DNA of 64,000 bases from positions 19,096 to 83,095 of the forward strand of contig JAPOVR010000107.1 in assembly GCA_026708005.1 (NCBI GenBank), given 5' to 3'. Under the pieces are notes generated by a model. It had not been told where the DNA came from. It saw only the letters and a list, made by a program, of their open reading frames with translations, and made no database searches. The translations under genes were made by a program, and so were the position numbers. Shown in pieces: positions 1 to 9,491 of this stretch (its first letter is position 1; every line of letters starts with the position of its first letter). The DNA comes from Actinomycetes bacterium (GTDB lineage Bacteria; Actinomycetota; Thermoleophilia; Gaiellales; Gaiellaceae).

Positions 1-994
1 TTGTCACACCGTCGATTGCCCCAATCCCCTCGAGCGCGTAGGCGGTCAGGTCGCGCTCATGGCAGCCGATCGCCTCGTAGCCGACCGAGGCGAGGTAGTC
101 GATCGCAGCGCCAAACCCGACAGCCTGGGCGATCGGGGGCGTGCCCGCCTCGAACTTGTGCGGGAGCTCGTTCCAGGTCGTGCGCTCGAGCGTGACCGAG
201 CGGATCATCTCCCCGCCCAGGTTGAAGGGCGCCATCTGCTCGAGCAGCTCGGCGCGCCCCCAGAGCGCGCCGATCCCGGTGGGACCGAGCATCTTGTGGC
301 CGGTGAGCGCCAGGAAGTCGCAGCCGAGCGCCTGAACGTCGAGCGAGCGATGAGGAGCAGCCTGGGCAGCGTCCAGCACGCAGATAGCGCCCTGCTGGTG
401 AGCCCAGCGGGCGATGTCCTCGACGGGGTTGACCGTGCCGATCGAGTTGGCCACAATCCCGACGGCGACCGCCTTCACACGCCCCTGTGATGCGATCTCG
501 TCGAGCGCATCGAGCCGGAGCTCGGCCGCTTCGTCAACAGGAATAACGGTGAAGCGCGCCCCTGTTCGCTGTGCCACGTACTGCCAGGGAACGAAGTTCG
601 AGTGGTGCTCGAGCTCGGTCACGACGACGATGTCACCCGGGCCGAGGTTGTCGAGACCCCACGCGTACGCAACGAGGTTGAGGGCCTCGGTGGCGCCTCG
701 CGTGAAGACAACCTCTCGGGTCGACTGGGCGTTCAGCAGCGCACGTACCTTCTCCCGTGCACCTTCGAACGCCTCGGTCGCCTCAGCCGCGAGCTCATAG
801 ACCCCGCGGTGGACGTTCGTGTAGGACGTCTCGTAGAAGCTCCGCTCGATGTCGAGAACTGCTGTCGGCTTCTGCGCTGAGGCGGCGGAGTCCAGGTAGG
901 CGAGCGGCTTGCCGTGAACGTGCCTCCCCAGGATCGGAAAATCGGCCCGCAGCCGGCGGGCGTCCAGGGACGACAAGACTGTTACCTCACTCAC
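1..994 (-). CDS. sufS: Cysteine desulfurase SufS (3' end outside window)
   Basis: PLP-dependent aminotransferase class V enzyme that takes sulfur from cysteine for Fe-S cluster assembly. Translation from the GTG at 994 runs open to the left edge (331 codons), so the last fifth, including the expected catalytic cysteine loop, is missing. Visible features are the N-terminal YLDSAASAQKP segment, the ELEHHSNFVPW substrate/PLP region, DAAQAAPH (PLP-pyridine Asp region) and GHKMLGPTG, whose Lys at about residue 234 should be the Schiff-base lysine. It starts 4 bp after the stop of the P-type ATPase, so the two are probably translated from one mRNA. SufS rather than IscS is chosen because sufC, sufB and sufD lie upstream in the same direction. 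Confidence 0.95.
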   Translation of the reverse strand, partial: MSEVTVLSSLDARRLRADFPILGRHVHGKPLAYLDSAASAQKPTAVLDIERSFYETSYTNVHRGVYELAAEATEAFEGAREKVRALLNAQSTREVVFTRGATEALNLVAYAWGLDNLGPGDIVVVTELEHHSNFVPWQYVAQRTGARFTVIPVDEAAELRLDALDEIASQGRVKAVAVGIVANSIGTVNPVEDIARWAHQQGAICVLDAAQAAPHRSLDVQALGCDFLALTGHKMLGPTGIGALWGRAELLEQMAPFNLGGEMIRSVTLERTTWNELPHKFEAGTPPIAQAVGFGAAIDYLASVGYEAIGCHERDLTAYALEGIGAIDGVT

Positions 995-998
995 GTTC

Positions 999-3455
999 CT
1001 ATCTTATCGCGCCGCCTCCACTCCCCCTCCCATCAGCACGGAGGAGGCGCATGCCCTTGAAGATTCCAGGAACGAAGCGCTCATTGTCGGTCAGCACGAG
1101 ACCGAGGATGGCGATGGCCGAGCCCGCGAGCGCCGTCAGGATGATGCTGGCGCTCGGGACCGCAAGGTCGAAGAACGATCGGAAGCCCGGCGTGGCAAGC
1201 ATAAGCCCATAGAGGGCCAGCATACCTCCACACAGGCCGAGGATTGCCGCGCCGCGGCCTCGGCCGGACGCCTCGAGCACGAGGATGAAGTAGAGCCCGA
1301 CAATCAGAAGGACCGTGGCGGCCACCGTCTGCGCCTCGGTCGGCTGGAGATCGATAACCGACTGCGCGAAGAGAAAGCTCGAGACGACACCCAGCCCGGC
1401 CGCAGTCCCAGCCGGGACCGCGAAGCGCGCGGTCTCTCGCAGGAAATTTGGCTGGCGCCACGGCCCCGAGCTGGGCGCGAGCGCGAGGAAGAACGCGGGG
1501 AAGCCGACGGCGAGCGTGCTCACGAGCGTCAGATGCCGCGGCAGCAGCGGAAACAGCTCGTTGCTGATCCCGACCGTCAGGATCGCAAACGCCGCGAAGA
1601 CGGACTTCGCAACGAACAGCTTCGTCACGCGCTGGAGGTTTCGGAGGATCTTTCGCCCTTCGCCCACCAACGCGGGGACCGACGAGAAGTCACCGCGAAC
1701 GAGAACGAGGTCCGCCACGCTTTTTGCCATCTGCGTGCCGCTGCCGGGCGCAATCGCCATCCGCGCAGCCTTGAGCGCCGGCACGTCGTTGACGCCGTCG
1801 CCGACCATCGCGACGTAGCGGCCGGCGTCCCGCAGCGCCTCGACGACGCGGCGCTTGCCCTCCGGCGAGATCCGTCCGATCGCCGTAGCCTCGAGAGCGA
1901 GCCGCCGCAGCACGATCGGGTCGTCGGGCAGGTCGCTTCCGTCAACAGGGGTCTCGACGGGAATGCCGACGTCGCGGGCGATTGCCGCGACCGTCTCGGG
2001 AGCATCGCCCGAGAGCACCTTCAGCTCCACACCCTGCTCCGTGAAGAACGCCACGGTCTTGGACGCATCGGTGCGGATTCGCTCTGCGAGGAAGACAACC
2101 CCAAGCAGGGCGAGATCGCTGGGAGGGGGCTCGTCGAGCCCAACCGGCCCGTCGAGCCGCGACGCCGTCGTGCCGAGAGCGATCACGCGCCGCCCTGCCC
2201 GCTGCTCCGCGGCGACCCGCTCGGCGAGCCCGCCAAGCGGGAAGTGCTCAGGCGCGCCGAGGACGAGGCCGAGCGCCCCGATGCGGACCCCGCTCCAGCG
2301 GCGGCGCGACGAGAACGGCACGTGGCCCGACGGCTCCTCGGGACCGGTCGGCATGCTCTCCGCAACCGCCTCGATCGTGGCGTTACGCGAGGGGGAGCTG
2401 GCCGCATAGCGGGCGAGCGCCCGGTTGAGGAGCTGCTGGTCGACGCCCTCGTGGGGCACAATGCCAACAACACGGAGCGCGGACTCGGTGAGCGTGCCGG
2501 TCTTGTCGAGGCAGATCACCTCAGCTGAGGCGATCGACTCGATCGCGCTGAGCTGCTGCGTGAGCGCGCCGCGCCGCGTCATCCGGAGCGCCGCGACGGC
2601 ATAGGTGAGGCTCGTGAGCAGGATGAGGCCCTCCGGGATCATCGTGACGACGGCGGCAACAGAGGTCGTGACGGCGTTTGAGGCGCTCGCCTCGCGCTCG
2701 AACAGCGCCGCGCCGAGCACGATCCCGAGGGGAACCATGAACACGACCAGCACGATCAGCAGCCGGTTCAGCGCCAGCTCCAGCGGCGAGCGAGGATGGC
2801 GAAACTGGCGGGCGACGTTCGCGACCCGCTCCGCGTAGCTGTCCGGCCCAACCGCGGTCACGATGAACGAACCCGCCCCCTCGACAACGAAGGCGCCAGA
2901 GCGCACCTCCTCGCCGATGAAACGAGCGACTGCCTCCGCCTCGCCCGTGAGGTTCGACTCGTCGAGACGAAGACCGTCGCTTGCCTCGATCCGCCCGTCA
3001 GCGACGACCTGGTCGCCGGCCTTGACCCGCACCAGATCGCCGACGACGAGAGCGGCGACCGGCACCTCACGCGGGTTCCCGCTGCGAACGACCGTCGTCC
3101 GCGGCGCGACGAGCGCTGCCAATGAGTCGAGGGCGATCTTCGCCCGGTACTCCTGGATGATGCCAATGCCCGCGTTACCGACGAGGATGGCCAAGAAGAG
3201 CGCGTCCTCGAAGTGCCCGAAGTAGAGGGTCAACCCGCCGAAGGTGACGAGGATCAGGTTGAAAACCGTGAAGACGTTCGCACGCAGGATGCTCGCCAGC
3301 GAGCGGCTCGTTGCCGGAGGCTCAATCGGGCCGCGGCGCGCGAGGCGCTCCTGCGCCTCCTCCTCGGACAGCCCGGTCAGGTCAGCCCTGCCCAGCGGCC
3401 CGGTCTGCGTGTCAGCGAGCGGCTGGGTGTTCTCACTACGCTCGGTCTCGCTCAC
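999..3455 (-). CDS. P-type cation-transporting ATPase, CtpE-like, inside the suf operon
   Basis: Membrane ATPase of 818 residues. It carries LTGEAEA in the actuator domain (about 169-175), the phosphorylation motif DKTGTLTES (Asp about 317), a PEGL motif in TM4 (about 274-277) and GDGVND in the hinge. There is no N-terminal CxxC metal-binding domain. The overall sequence, with the RANVFTVFN and QEYRAKIALDSLA segments, resembles mycobacterial CtpE, a family linked to Ca2+ uptake; the ion here is inferred. The GTG at 3455 is preferred over an upstream TTG because a TAGGCT box lies 7 nt before it. It sits between sufD (124 bp gap to the TTG, 148 bp to this start) and sufS (4 bp gap), an unexpected place for an ion pump. 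Confidence 0.85.
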   Translation of the reverse strand: MSETERSENTQPLADTQTGPLGRADLTGLSEEEAQERLARRGPIEPPATSRSLASILRANVFTVFNLILVTFGGLTLYFGHFEDALFLAILVGNAGIGIIQEYRAKIALDSLAALVAPRTTVVRSGNPREVPVAALVVGDLVRVKAGDQVVADGRIEASDGLRLDESNLTGEAEAVARFIGEEVRSGAFVVEGAGSFIVTAVGPDSYAERVANVARQFRHPRSPLELALNRLLIVLVVFMVPLGIVLGAALFEREASASNAVTTSVAAVVTMIPEGLILLTSLTYAVAALRMTRRGALTQQLSAIESIASAEVICLDKTGTLTESALRVVGIVPHEGVDQQLLNRALARYAASSPSRNATIEAVAESMPTGPEEPSGHVPFSSRRRWSGVRIGALGLVLGAPEHFPLGGLAERVAAEQRAGRRVIALGTTASRLDGPVGLDEPPPSDLALLGVVFLAERIRTDASKTVAFFTEQGVELKVLSGDAPETVAAIARDVGIPVETPVDGSDLPDDPIVLRRLALEATAIGRISPEGKRRVVEALRDAGRYVAMVGDGVNDVPALKAARMAIAPGSGTQMAKSVADLVLVRGDFSSVPALVGEGRKILRNLQRVTKLFVAKSVFAAFAILTVGISNELFPLLPRHLTLVSTLAVGFPAFFLALAPSSGPWRQPNFLRETARFAVPAGTAAGLGVVSSFLFAQSVIDLQPTEAQTVAATVLLIVGLYFILVLEASGRGRGAAILGLCGGMLALYGLMLATPGFRSFFDLAVPSASIILTALAGSAIAILGLVLTDNERFVPGIFKGMRLLRADGRGSGGGAIR

Positions 3456-3462
3456 CGCTGCG

Positions 3463-3468
3463 AGCCTA
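3463..3468 (-). promoter_or_regulatory. -10 box TAGGCT of the P-type ATPase gene
   Basis: TAGGCT is 7 nt upstream of the GTG at 3455, which places transcription initiation at or next to the start codon (leaderless). It suggests an internal promoter for the ATPase-sufS part of the operon. No convincing -35 box at normal spacing. Confidence 0.45.
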
Positions 3469-3603
3469 CACGCAGTCAAGGGTGCCGCAGTCGCCGACCA
3501 GGCAGACCCAACTCACAGCGCCTCGGCGCAGCGCGCAGGATCAGCGTCGGGCGACCGCGGGGTGCGCGGGCCGCCTCTGAAGCGGAACAGCCAGGGTCGA
3601 CCG

Positions 3604-4818
3604 CTAGGCCTTTGGGATTCGCGCTTCCAGAGCCTGGGCGACCGCGGCCCTGACTGGCGGAAACTCGATGCGGTCGAGGATGTCCTGGAAGAACCCGCGC
3701 ACGATGAGGCGCTCGGCCTCGCCGCGGGTTAGGCCCCTCGACATGCAATAGAAGAGCTCGTCACGATCGACCGGGCTGTTGGTGGCGCCGTGCGTGCACC
3801 GGACGTCGTTAGCCATGATCTCCAGCCCGGGAATCGAGTCCGCGCCGGCCCGCTTCGACAGGAGGAGGTTGCGGTTCTCCTGGTAGGCGTTCGTGCGCTG
3901 AGCGTCCGGCTCGACGCGGATCATCCCGCGCCAGACGGCCCGCGCCGTATCGCGGAGGGCTCCCTTGAACGCGAAGTCCGAGGTGGTGTTGCGCGCGTCG
4001 TGCCGCTGGAACGTGTCGTAGTCGAGATGCTGGCTGCCATCGGCGAAGTACGCGCCAGTGACGCGCGAGGTTGCGCCGCTGCCGACGAGGTCGTTCTGGA
4101 TCCAGACCTTGCCCTTCCTCGATCCGAAGCCGCCCGCCACCCAGTCGAGCTCGGCGTCGCGATCGACGCGTGCCCGATGTGATGCAAAGTGCCAGGTCTC
4201 GGTTGAGAGATTCTGAATCGAGACGTACTCGAGCTTCGCCGCGGCGCCGACGAACAGCTCGACGGCCGCGTTCGTGTAGCCGGCCAGAGCCGGTGAGTCG
4301 GAGGCGTACTCCTCGATGACCGTGATGCGGCTCAGCTCCTCGGCGATGACGAGCAGCCGCCAGAACAGCGCGCCACCGCTGGCGGAGTTGGACACCCGCG
4401 CGTACAGCGGCTTGTCGAGCTCGACACCCTTCGGGACGCGAACGAGAAGGCCGTTCCGCCAGAGCGCCGCATTCTGGGCGCTCAGCTTGTCGCTGACGCC
4501 AACGAGCGAGCCGAGCAGCTCGTGATCCTGGAGCGGCTCGAACGTGACACCGTCGGGCGCGCTGACGATCTCGATGCCCCCCTCGCCGGCGAAGGCCGTT
4601 CCAGCCGTGTCGAGGTCGAGCATGGAGTCGGGCCGCGCAACCTCGGCGGCCTCGGCGACGGCGTACGCATCCGGGTCGAAGCCGGAGATGTCGGTGAAGC
4701 GCCAGTGCTCCTCACTCGGGCTCGGGAGCTCGAGGGTGTGGTACTGCGTGAGAGCTTCTTCGCGCGAGAGGCCCGCCCGGGTCTTTCCAGCGATGGTGTC
4801 CGTGGAAGCGTTAGCCAA
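3604..4818 (-). CDS. sufD: Fe-S cluster scaffold subunit SufD
   Basis: SufD is the partner of SufB in the SufBC2D complex that builds Fe-S clusters. The 404-residue protein has the beta-helix core typical of the SufBD family. Its C-terminal half contains [11 protein letters not shown], with the conserved His of SufD, followed by the helical [16 protein letters not shown] segment also found in SufB. The TTG start at 4818 overlaps the sufB stop by 8 nt and has an upstream GGAAGGG ribosome-binding site, so translation is probably coupled. Confidence 0.95.
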   Translation of the reverse strand: MANASTDTIAGKTRAGLSREEALTQYHTLELPSPSEEHWRFTDISGFDPDAYAVAEAAEVARPDSMLDLDTAGTAFAGEGGIEIVSAPDGVTFEPLQDHELLGSLVGVSDKLSAQNAALWRNGLLVRVPKGVELDKPLYARVSNSASGGALFWRLLVIAEELSRITVIEEYASDSPALAGYTNAAVELFVGAAAKLEYVSIQNLSTETWHFASHRARVDRDAELDWVAGGFGSRKGKVWIQNDLVGSGATSRVTGAYFADGSQHLDYDTFQRHDARNTTSDFAFKGALRDTARAVWRGMIRVEPDAQRTNAYQENRNLLLSKRAGADSIPGLEIMANDVRCTHGATNSPVDRDELFYCMSRGLTRGEAERLIVRGFFQDILDRIEFPPVRAAVAQALEARIPKA

Positions 4819-6222
4819 CCGACCCTTCCATCTGGAGCTGGATCAGCCGGTTGAGCTCGACGGCGTACTCCAGCGGCAGCTCCTTCACGATGGGCTCGAC
4901 GAATCCGGAGACGACCATCGCGCTCGCCTCCTCCTCCGAGAGCCCCCGGCTCATCAGATAGAAGATCTGCTCCTCGCCGATCTTCGAGACCGTCGCCTCG
5001 TGCTCGGTTGAGACGCCCTCGTTCTCGTCGACGCGAACGTACGGGTAGGTGTCTGACCGGGACTCCTCGTCGAGGAGCAGCGCGTCACAGACGACCTTCG
5101 ACTTGACACCCGTGGCTCCCTTCGCCACCTCGAGCAAGCCGCGGTAGCCACCACGGCCCCCGTCCTTGGAGATCGACTTGGACGTGATCACCGACGACGT
5201 GTTGGGCGCGACATGGACGCACTTGCCGCCCGCGTCCTGGTGCTGGCCGTTGCCGGCGAACGCGATCGACAGCACCTCCCCGTGCGCGCGCTCGCCCATG
5301 AGCCAGATCGCCGGATACTTCATCGTGAGCTTTGAGCCGAGGTTCCCGTCGACCCACTCCATCGTTGCGTCCTCGTAGGCGACGGCGCGCTTCGTGACGA
5401 GGTTGTAGACGTTGGTCGACCAGTTCTGAATCGTCGTGTAGCGGCACCGACCGCGCGGCTTGACGATGATCTCGACGACCGCCGAGTGCAACGAGTCGGT
5501 GGAGTAGATCGGCGCCGTGCAACCCTCGACGTAGTGGACGTAGGCATCCTCGTCGACGATGATCAGCGTGCGCTCGAACTGGCCCATGTTCTCGGCGTTG
5601 ATCCGGAAGTAGGCCTGGAGCGGCATCTCGATCGAGACACCCGGCGGGACGTAGATAAACGACCCCCCTGACCAGACCGCGGTGTTGAGCGCCGCGAACT
5701 TGTTGTCATTCGGCGGGATGACCGTTCCGAAGTACTCGCGCACGATGTCCTCGTGCTCGCGCAGCCCGCTGTCCATGTCGAGGAAGAGCACGCCCTGGCT
5801 CTCGAGCTCGTCCTTGAGCTGGTGGTAGACGACCTCGGACTCGTACTGTGCGCCAACGCCGGCGAGGAAGTTCTTCTCGGCCTCGGGAATTCCGAGGCGG
5901 TCCCACGTGTTCTTGATGTCCGCCGGGAGGTCCTCCCAGGAGGACGCCTGCTTCTCGGTGGGCTTGATGTAGTAGTAGATCGAGTCGAAGTCGATCTCGG
6001 CCACGTTGCCGCCCCAATCGGGAAGCGGCCGGGCCTCGAAGTACTGGAGCGCCTTCAGGCGGGTATCGCGCATCCACTCCGGCTCGTTCTTGTGCGCGGA
6101 GATCTCGCGCACGATCTCCGGCGAGAGCCCGCGCCTGGACTTGAACACGTAGTTCTCGGGATCGTGGAAACCGTACTTGTAATCGGCTCCGATCTCGGCG
6201 ACGACCTCGGTTTCAGTCGTAC

Positions 6223-6226
<4 letters not shown>
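4811..6226 (-). CDS. sufB: Fe-S cluster scaffold subunit SufB
   Basis: SufB is the scaffold on which the nascent cluster forms, and it receives sulfur from SufS (via SufE or SufU). The 471-residue length is normal. Signature stretches include [35 protein letters not shown] and the C-terminal [17 protein letters not shown] with the conserved Cys, then [19 protein letters not shown]. The GTG start at 6226 overlaps the sufC stop by 4 nt (GTGA), so it is co-translated with sufC. Confidence 0.97.
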
Positions 6227-7005
<779 letters not shown>

Positions 7006-7022
7006 GTGTTGCTCAGCCTTCC

Positions 7023-7070
7023 GTTCTTTTCTGAGAGAGCTATTGTTTTTATCATCTTACCGTCGGAGAG
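7023..7070. promoter_or_regulatory. Divergent sufC/sufR control region
   Basis: The 93 bp between the sufC and sufR starts include the most AT-rich run seen here (7041-7058, TATTGTTTTTATCATC). On the minus strand it reads TAAGATGATAAAAACAATAG, a plausible source of -10 elements for sufC. A GGAGAG purine tract is at 7065-7070. I did not find the CAAC-N6-GTTG operator known for cyanobacterial SufR. Confidence 0.45.
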
Positions 7071-7098
7071 AGCACTGACGCGGCATGACCACGTACCG

Positions 7099-7791
7099 AT
7101 GACCTCGCACCGACCAGATGATCGTGACGCCCTGATCCACCGCGCGCTGGCAAACTCCAGCCGGCTCCACATCCTCGACGTGCTGCGTACGCGCAGGCAA
7201 TCCCTTGACGCCTCCGACCTCGCCTCGGAGGTCGGGCTGCACGCCAACACCGTCCGATCGCACGTCCGCCTGCTCGAGCAGGCTGGTCTGGTGCGGCAGC
7301 GGCCGGATGCCCGAGGCAGCCGCGGACGGCCTCACATCGTCTTCGAGCTTGTTCCCGGGCTCGCGCGGGCCGACGCATACCAACTCCTCGCGGGAATTCT
7401 CGCGACGTCGCTGGCCAGCGGGGACGACGAGCCGGCGAGGCTGGCCGAAGAGGCAGGCCGCGCGTGGGGCCAGGAGCTGATGCGGCGCTCAGACCCGCCA
7501 GAGCCCAGACCCGAGCGCGACTCGATCGAGCAGGTCGTCGACCTGCTCGAGGACTGCGGGTTCGACCCAGCCCGCGAGCGGAGCGGAGACGGGGAGGACA
7601 CGATCGTGATGAGCAGCTGCCCGTTCGGTGAGCTGGCCGACGAGTACGTCGACGTCGTCTGCCCGGTTCACCTCGGGCTGATGCGCGGCGCGCTCGACGA
7701 GCTCGGAGCACCGTTCACGGCGGGCACGCTCGAGCCGCATGCCTCGACCGGCGGCTGCGTCGCCCGGCTCGCCGAGGCCCCGAGCAGCTAG
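7099..7791 (+). CDS. sufR: SufR-type winged-helix regulator with cysteine cluster
   Basis: Predicted DNA-binding repressor of the suf operon (230 residues). A DeoR/ArsR-like helix-turn-helix occupies about residues 12-80 (LIHRALANSSRLHILDVL, then LASEVGLHANTVRSHVRLL). The C-terminal part has Cys174, Cys188 and Cys220, in the contexts SSCPFGE, DVVCPVHLG and TGGCVARL. This is the pattern expected of SufR-like proteins that sense Fe-S status by binding a cluster. ATG 7099 is chosen because the family begins near DRDALIHRALA; the frame is open further upstream but without support. A 5-codon mini-ORF (7085-7102) ends on this start in an ATGA overlap. Confidence 0.85.
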   Translation: MTSHRPDDRDALIHRALANSSRLHILDVLRTRRQSLDASDLASEVGLHANTVRSHVRLLEQAGLVRQRPDARGSRGRPHIVFELVPGLARADAYQLLAGILATSLASGDDEPARLAEEAGRAWGQELMRRSDPPEPRPERDSIEQVVDLLEDCGFDPARERSGDGEDTIVMSSCPFGELADEYVDVVCPVHLGLMRGALDELGAPFTAGTLEPHASTGGCVARLAEAPSS

Positions 7792-7908
7792 CTGTGAGGA
7801 CCGGGGACGTTGTCCCTGGGCTGAGGGGGTTGGGGGGTCAGTGATGTGTGTGGGCCCTCGATGTGAGGCCGTGGTCGATTGATGACTCGCGGCTGACAAG
7901 GAGGGCTG

Positions 7909-8088
7909 ATGGCATACGGTAGGAGGCACTTCTACAATCACCACCGATCCCACAGCGCGCTCGACTGGAACACACGAGCGCACACCCTGAACCAGCTACT
8001 CCAAGACAACCTCCCCCGCAGAGCACAACTAGCTGTCAGTTTCCGGGACGGTGTTCCGCCCGGGTCTTCTCCGAGGGCGGTGGCCTGA
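7909..8088 (+). pseudogene. Remnant of an IS481/IS3-type transposase C-terminus
   Basis: A 59-codon frame beginning at ATG 7909 reads HFYNHHRSHSALDWNTRAHT and then LNQLLQDNLP. This is the end of the integrase-core domain of IS481/IS3-like transposases (pattern YNxxRPHSAL...TPA). No upstream catalytic DDE region is present, so this is a fragment. It shows that an insertion sequence once occupied this intergenic region. The exact IS family is uncertain. Confidence 0.5.
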
Positions 8089-8395
8089 AGGCGGTGGCGC
8101 CCGCGCCGCGCAGACACCGGGGGGCCCAGATGACGCTGGGCAGCCGAGCGGCACGGAGCTGGTGGCGTCCGGCGGCTTCAACTGCCGCAGGTCCGGCCGG
8201 AACGGGGCGGGTTGCGCTCCTGCGGACGGGGTCGGCGAGCGGCAGGCACCGCCCAGGAAACCGGCCGAAGCTAGGCGCGTGCGCGCGGGGTGTCGGCGGC
8301 CGGGCAGCAGGTCTCGTAGCGCTCCTTCGTGCGGGCACGAGGGGATCGCAGCGGTGGACGGCGCTCACCAGGTGCCAACCGAGGGTTTCCCGCAG

Positions 8396-8549
8396 GTCGT
8401 CCTCCCCGCGCCCTGGCACGCGGTAGTGTCGACGGGTCGACCACCGACACCGTCTGGGTTGTCCTCCTCCCGCCTTGGGATACGAGGCAGCCCTCCTCGT
8501 CGTGCACACAGCTGCCGCGTTGTCCTCCTTGCGTCCTGGGATACGAGGC
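8396..8549. repeat. Three CRISPR-like degenerate repeats, period 61-62 bp
   Basis: Units of about 31 bp start at 8396, 8458 and 8519. The second and third share GTTGTCCTCCT and TGGGATACGAGGC with 4 differences over 31 bp; the first is more diverged. The 30-31 bp between them differ in sequence. No cas gene is in the window. It may be a decayed CRISPR array or a diverging tandem repeat. Confidence 0.4.
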
Positions 8550-8672
8550 CTTCCTCATCGAGAGCAGCCGCAGGGGTTGCCCCGACCGCTGCTCTGCAGG
8601 TCTGCGCCTCAGCTGGGGCGATGCCATAGCCAGCCACGTCAGGGCCCCGACCGAGCGACGCGGCTCCGTCTG

Positions 8673-8772
8673 TGCAGAGTTGGCGCAGTTTCGTGACGCT
8701 TCCGTGACAGGTCACGCGCAAGCCGTGCGCCTTTTTGGGCTACCCCCCAGGGTGGTGAGTGGGTTGCCCTTT
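8673..8772 (+). repeat. Dispersed intergenic repeat, copy 1
   Basis: Reads TTGGCGCAGTTTCGTGACGC, a second GTGAC box 11 bp after the first (8693 and 8704), hairpin GCGCA-N5-TGCGC followed by CTTTTT, then GGGCTACCC and a G-rich end. Similarity to copy 2 continues to about 8870. Confidence 0.8.
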
Positions 8773-9140
8773 CAGGTGGCTTGGCGGTTGCGCGCGGCGC
8801 CGCCCTTGGCTTGACAGCCTGGCTCGCTGACCGGCTCGAAAGCCTGGCTCGGCGGTGTGGCCCGACACGACACGGGGAGCGGGTTGCAGCGCGGCCGGCC
8901 AGCTCAGCGCCACAGTCCGCCGCCACACGACCCGCGCTGGCCACCAACCGCTGCACGGCAGCACCAGAATCCCACGGGCAGAACAACCGAGACAGGTCGT
9001 GCACGTCGCTCGGGCCTCGGCCACAACAGGCGCCTCTCCGCGATGCTCGCCCGGAACGACAGGGGGCGCCAGTCTCGGTCAGGCTGCGGGTGGTTGGACG
9101 ACCGCGGTCGAAGCGACTCCCTCTGCGAGCCGGACAGTGC

Positions 9141-9146
9141 TATCCT
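9141..9146 (+). promoter_or_regulatory. -10 box TATCCT of tatA
   Basis: TATCCT ends 6 nt before the tatA ATG at 9153, consistent with a leaderless transcript. No clear -35 box. Confidence 0.45.
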
Positions 9147-9152
9147 CAGGCA

Positions 9153-9479
9153 ATGCCACTCGCTCTCTTCCAAAGCATTGGGGTCTGGGAGATCCTGCTC
9201 CTCCTGCTTGTCCTCCTGTTGGTCTTCGGCCCGAAGCGGCTACCCGAGATGGGCCGCTCGCTCGGTCGCGGAATGCGCGAGTTCAAGGACTCGATCACCG
9301 GCCAGGATGCGGAGCAGGAAGAGGAAGCAGCCGCGTTGACGCAGCAGAGCAGCGTGCCGACCACGCCCACCCCTGAGGCCGCGCCTGCGCAGCCAGCTAC
9401 GGCAGCCCCCCCACCCCGGGCGGCTGGCGCAACAGCCCCGCCACCGCAGCAGCCCGGCACCGAGCAGCCGAGCAGCTAG
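9153..9479 (+). CDS. tatA: Twin-arginine translocase pore subunit TatA
   Basis: Small membrane protein (108 residues) that polymerises to form the Tat pore for folded proteins. One N-terminal transmembrane helix (about 11-26, WEILLLLLVLLLVFGPKRLP) is followed by the amphipathic helix EMGRSLGRGMREFKDSI, both diagnostic. The C-terminal 60 residues are Pro/Ala/Gln-rich and low complexity. The start is chosen from the family N-terminus; the frame stays open upstream through repeat copy 1 without coding character. tatC follows after 12 bp, and no separate tatB is seen. Confidence 0.95.
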   Translation: MPLALFQSIGVWEILLLLLVLLLVFGPKRLPEMGRSLGRGMREFKDSITGQDAEQEEEAAALTQQSSVPTTPTPEAAPAQPATAAPPPRAAGATAPPPQQPGTEQPSS

Positions 9480-9491
9480 CCAGGCCTGCTC

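Larger units (their letters stand above)
7792..9140. other. ORF-poor intergenic region rich in repeats
   Basis: About 1.35 kb between sufR and tatA without a convincing intact gene: open frames are Arg/Pro/Gly-rich and overlap each other in several frames. It contains a short GGGAC/GTCCC hairpin just after sufR (7804-7816), a transposase remnant (7909-8088), CRISPR-like 61-bp spaced repeats (8396-8549) and dispersed repeat copy 1 (8673-8772). A GC-rich tail to about 8870 is shared with copy 2. Confidence 0.6.

Noticed and set aside
7553..7566. tRNA-like T-arm sequence GGGTTCGACCC
   Set aside because: It lies inside the sufR coding frame (CGFDPA) and no acceptor or anticodon arms surround it.
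8716..8738. Rho-independent terminator in repeat copy 1
   Set aside because: GCGCA-N5-TGCGC followed by CTTTTT looks like one, but other copies have eroded stems or T-runs and lie in positions where termination makes no sense; kept as part of the repeat.
8781..9152. N-terminal extension of tatA
   Set aside because: The extension runs through the tail of repeat copy 1 and is unlike TatA; the family N-terminus and a -10 box fit the ATG at 9153.
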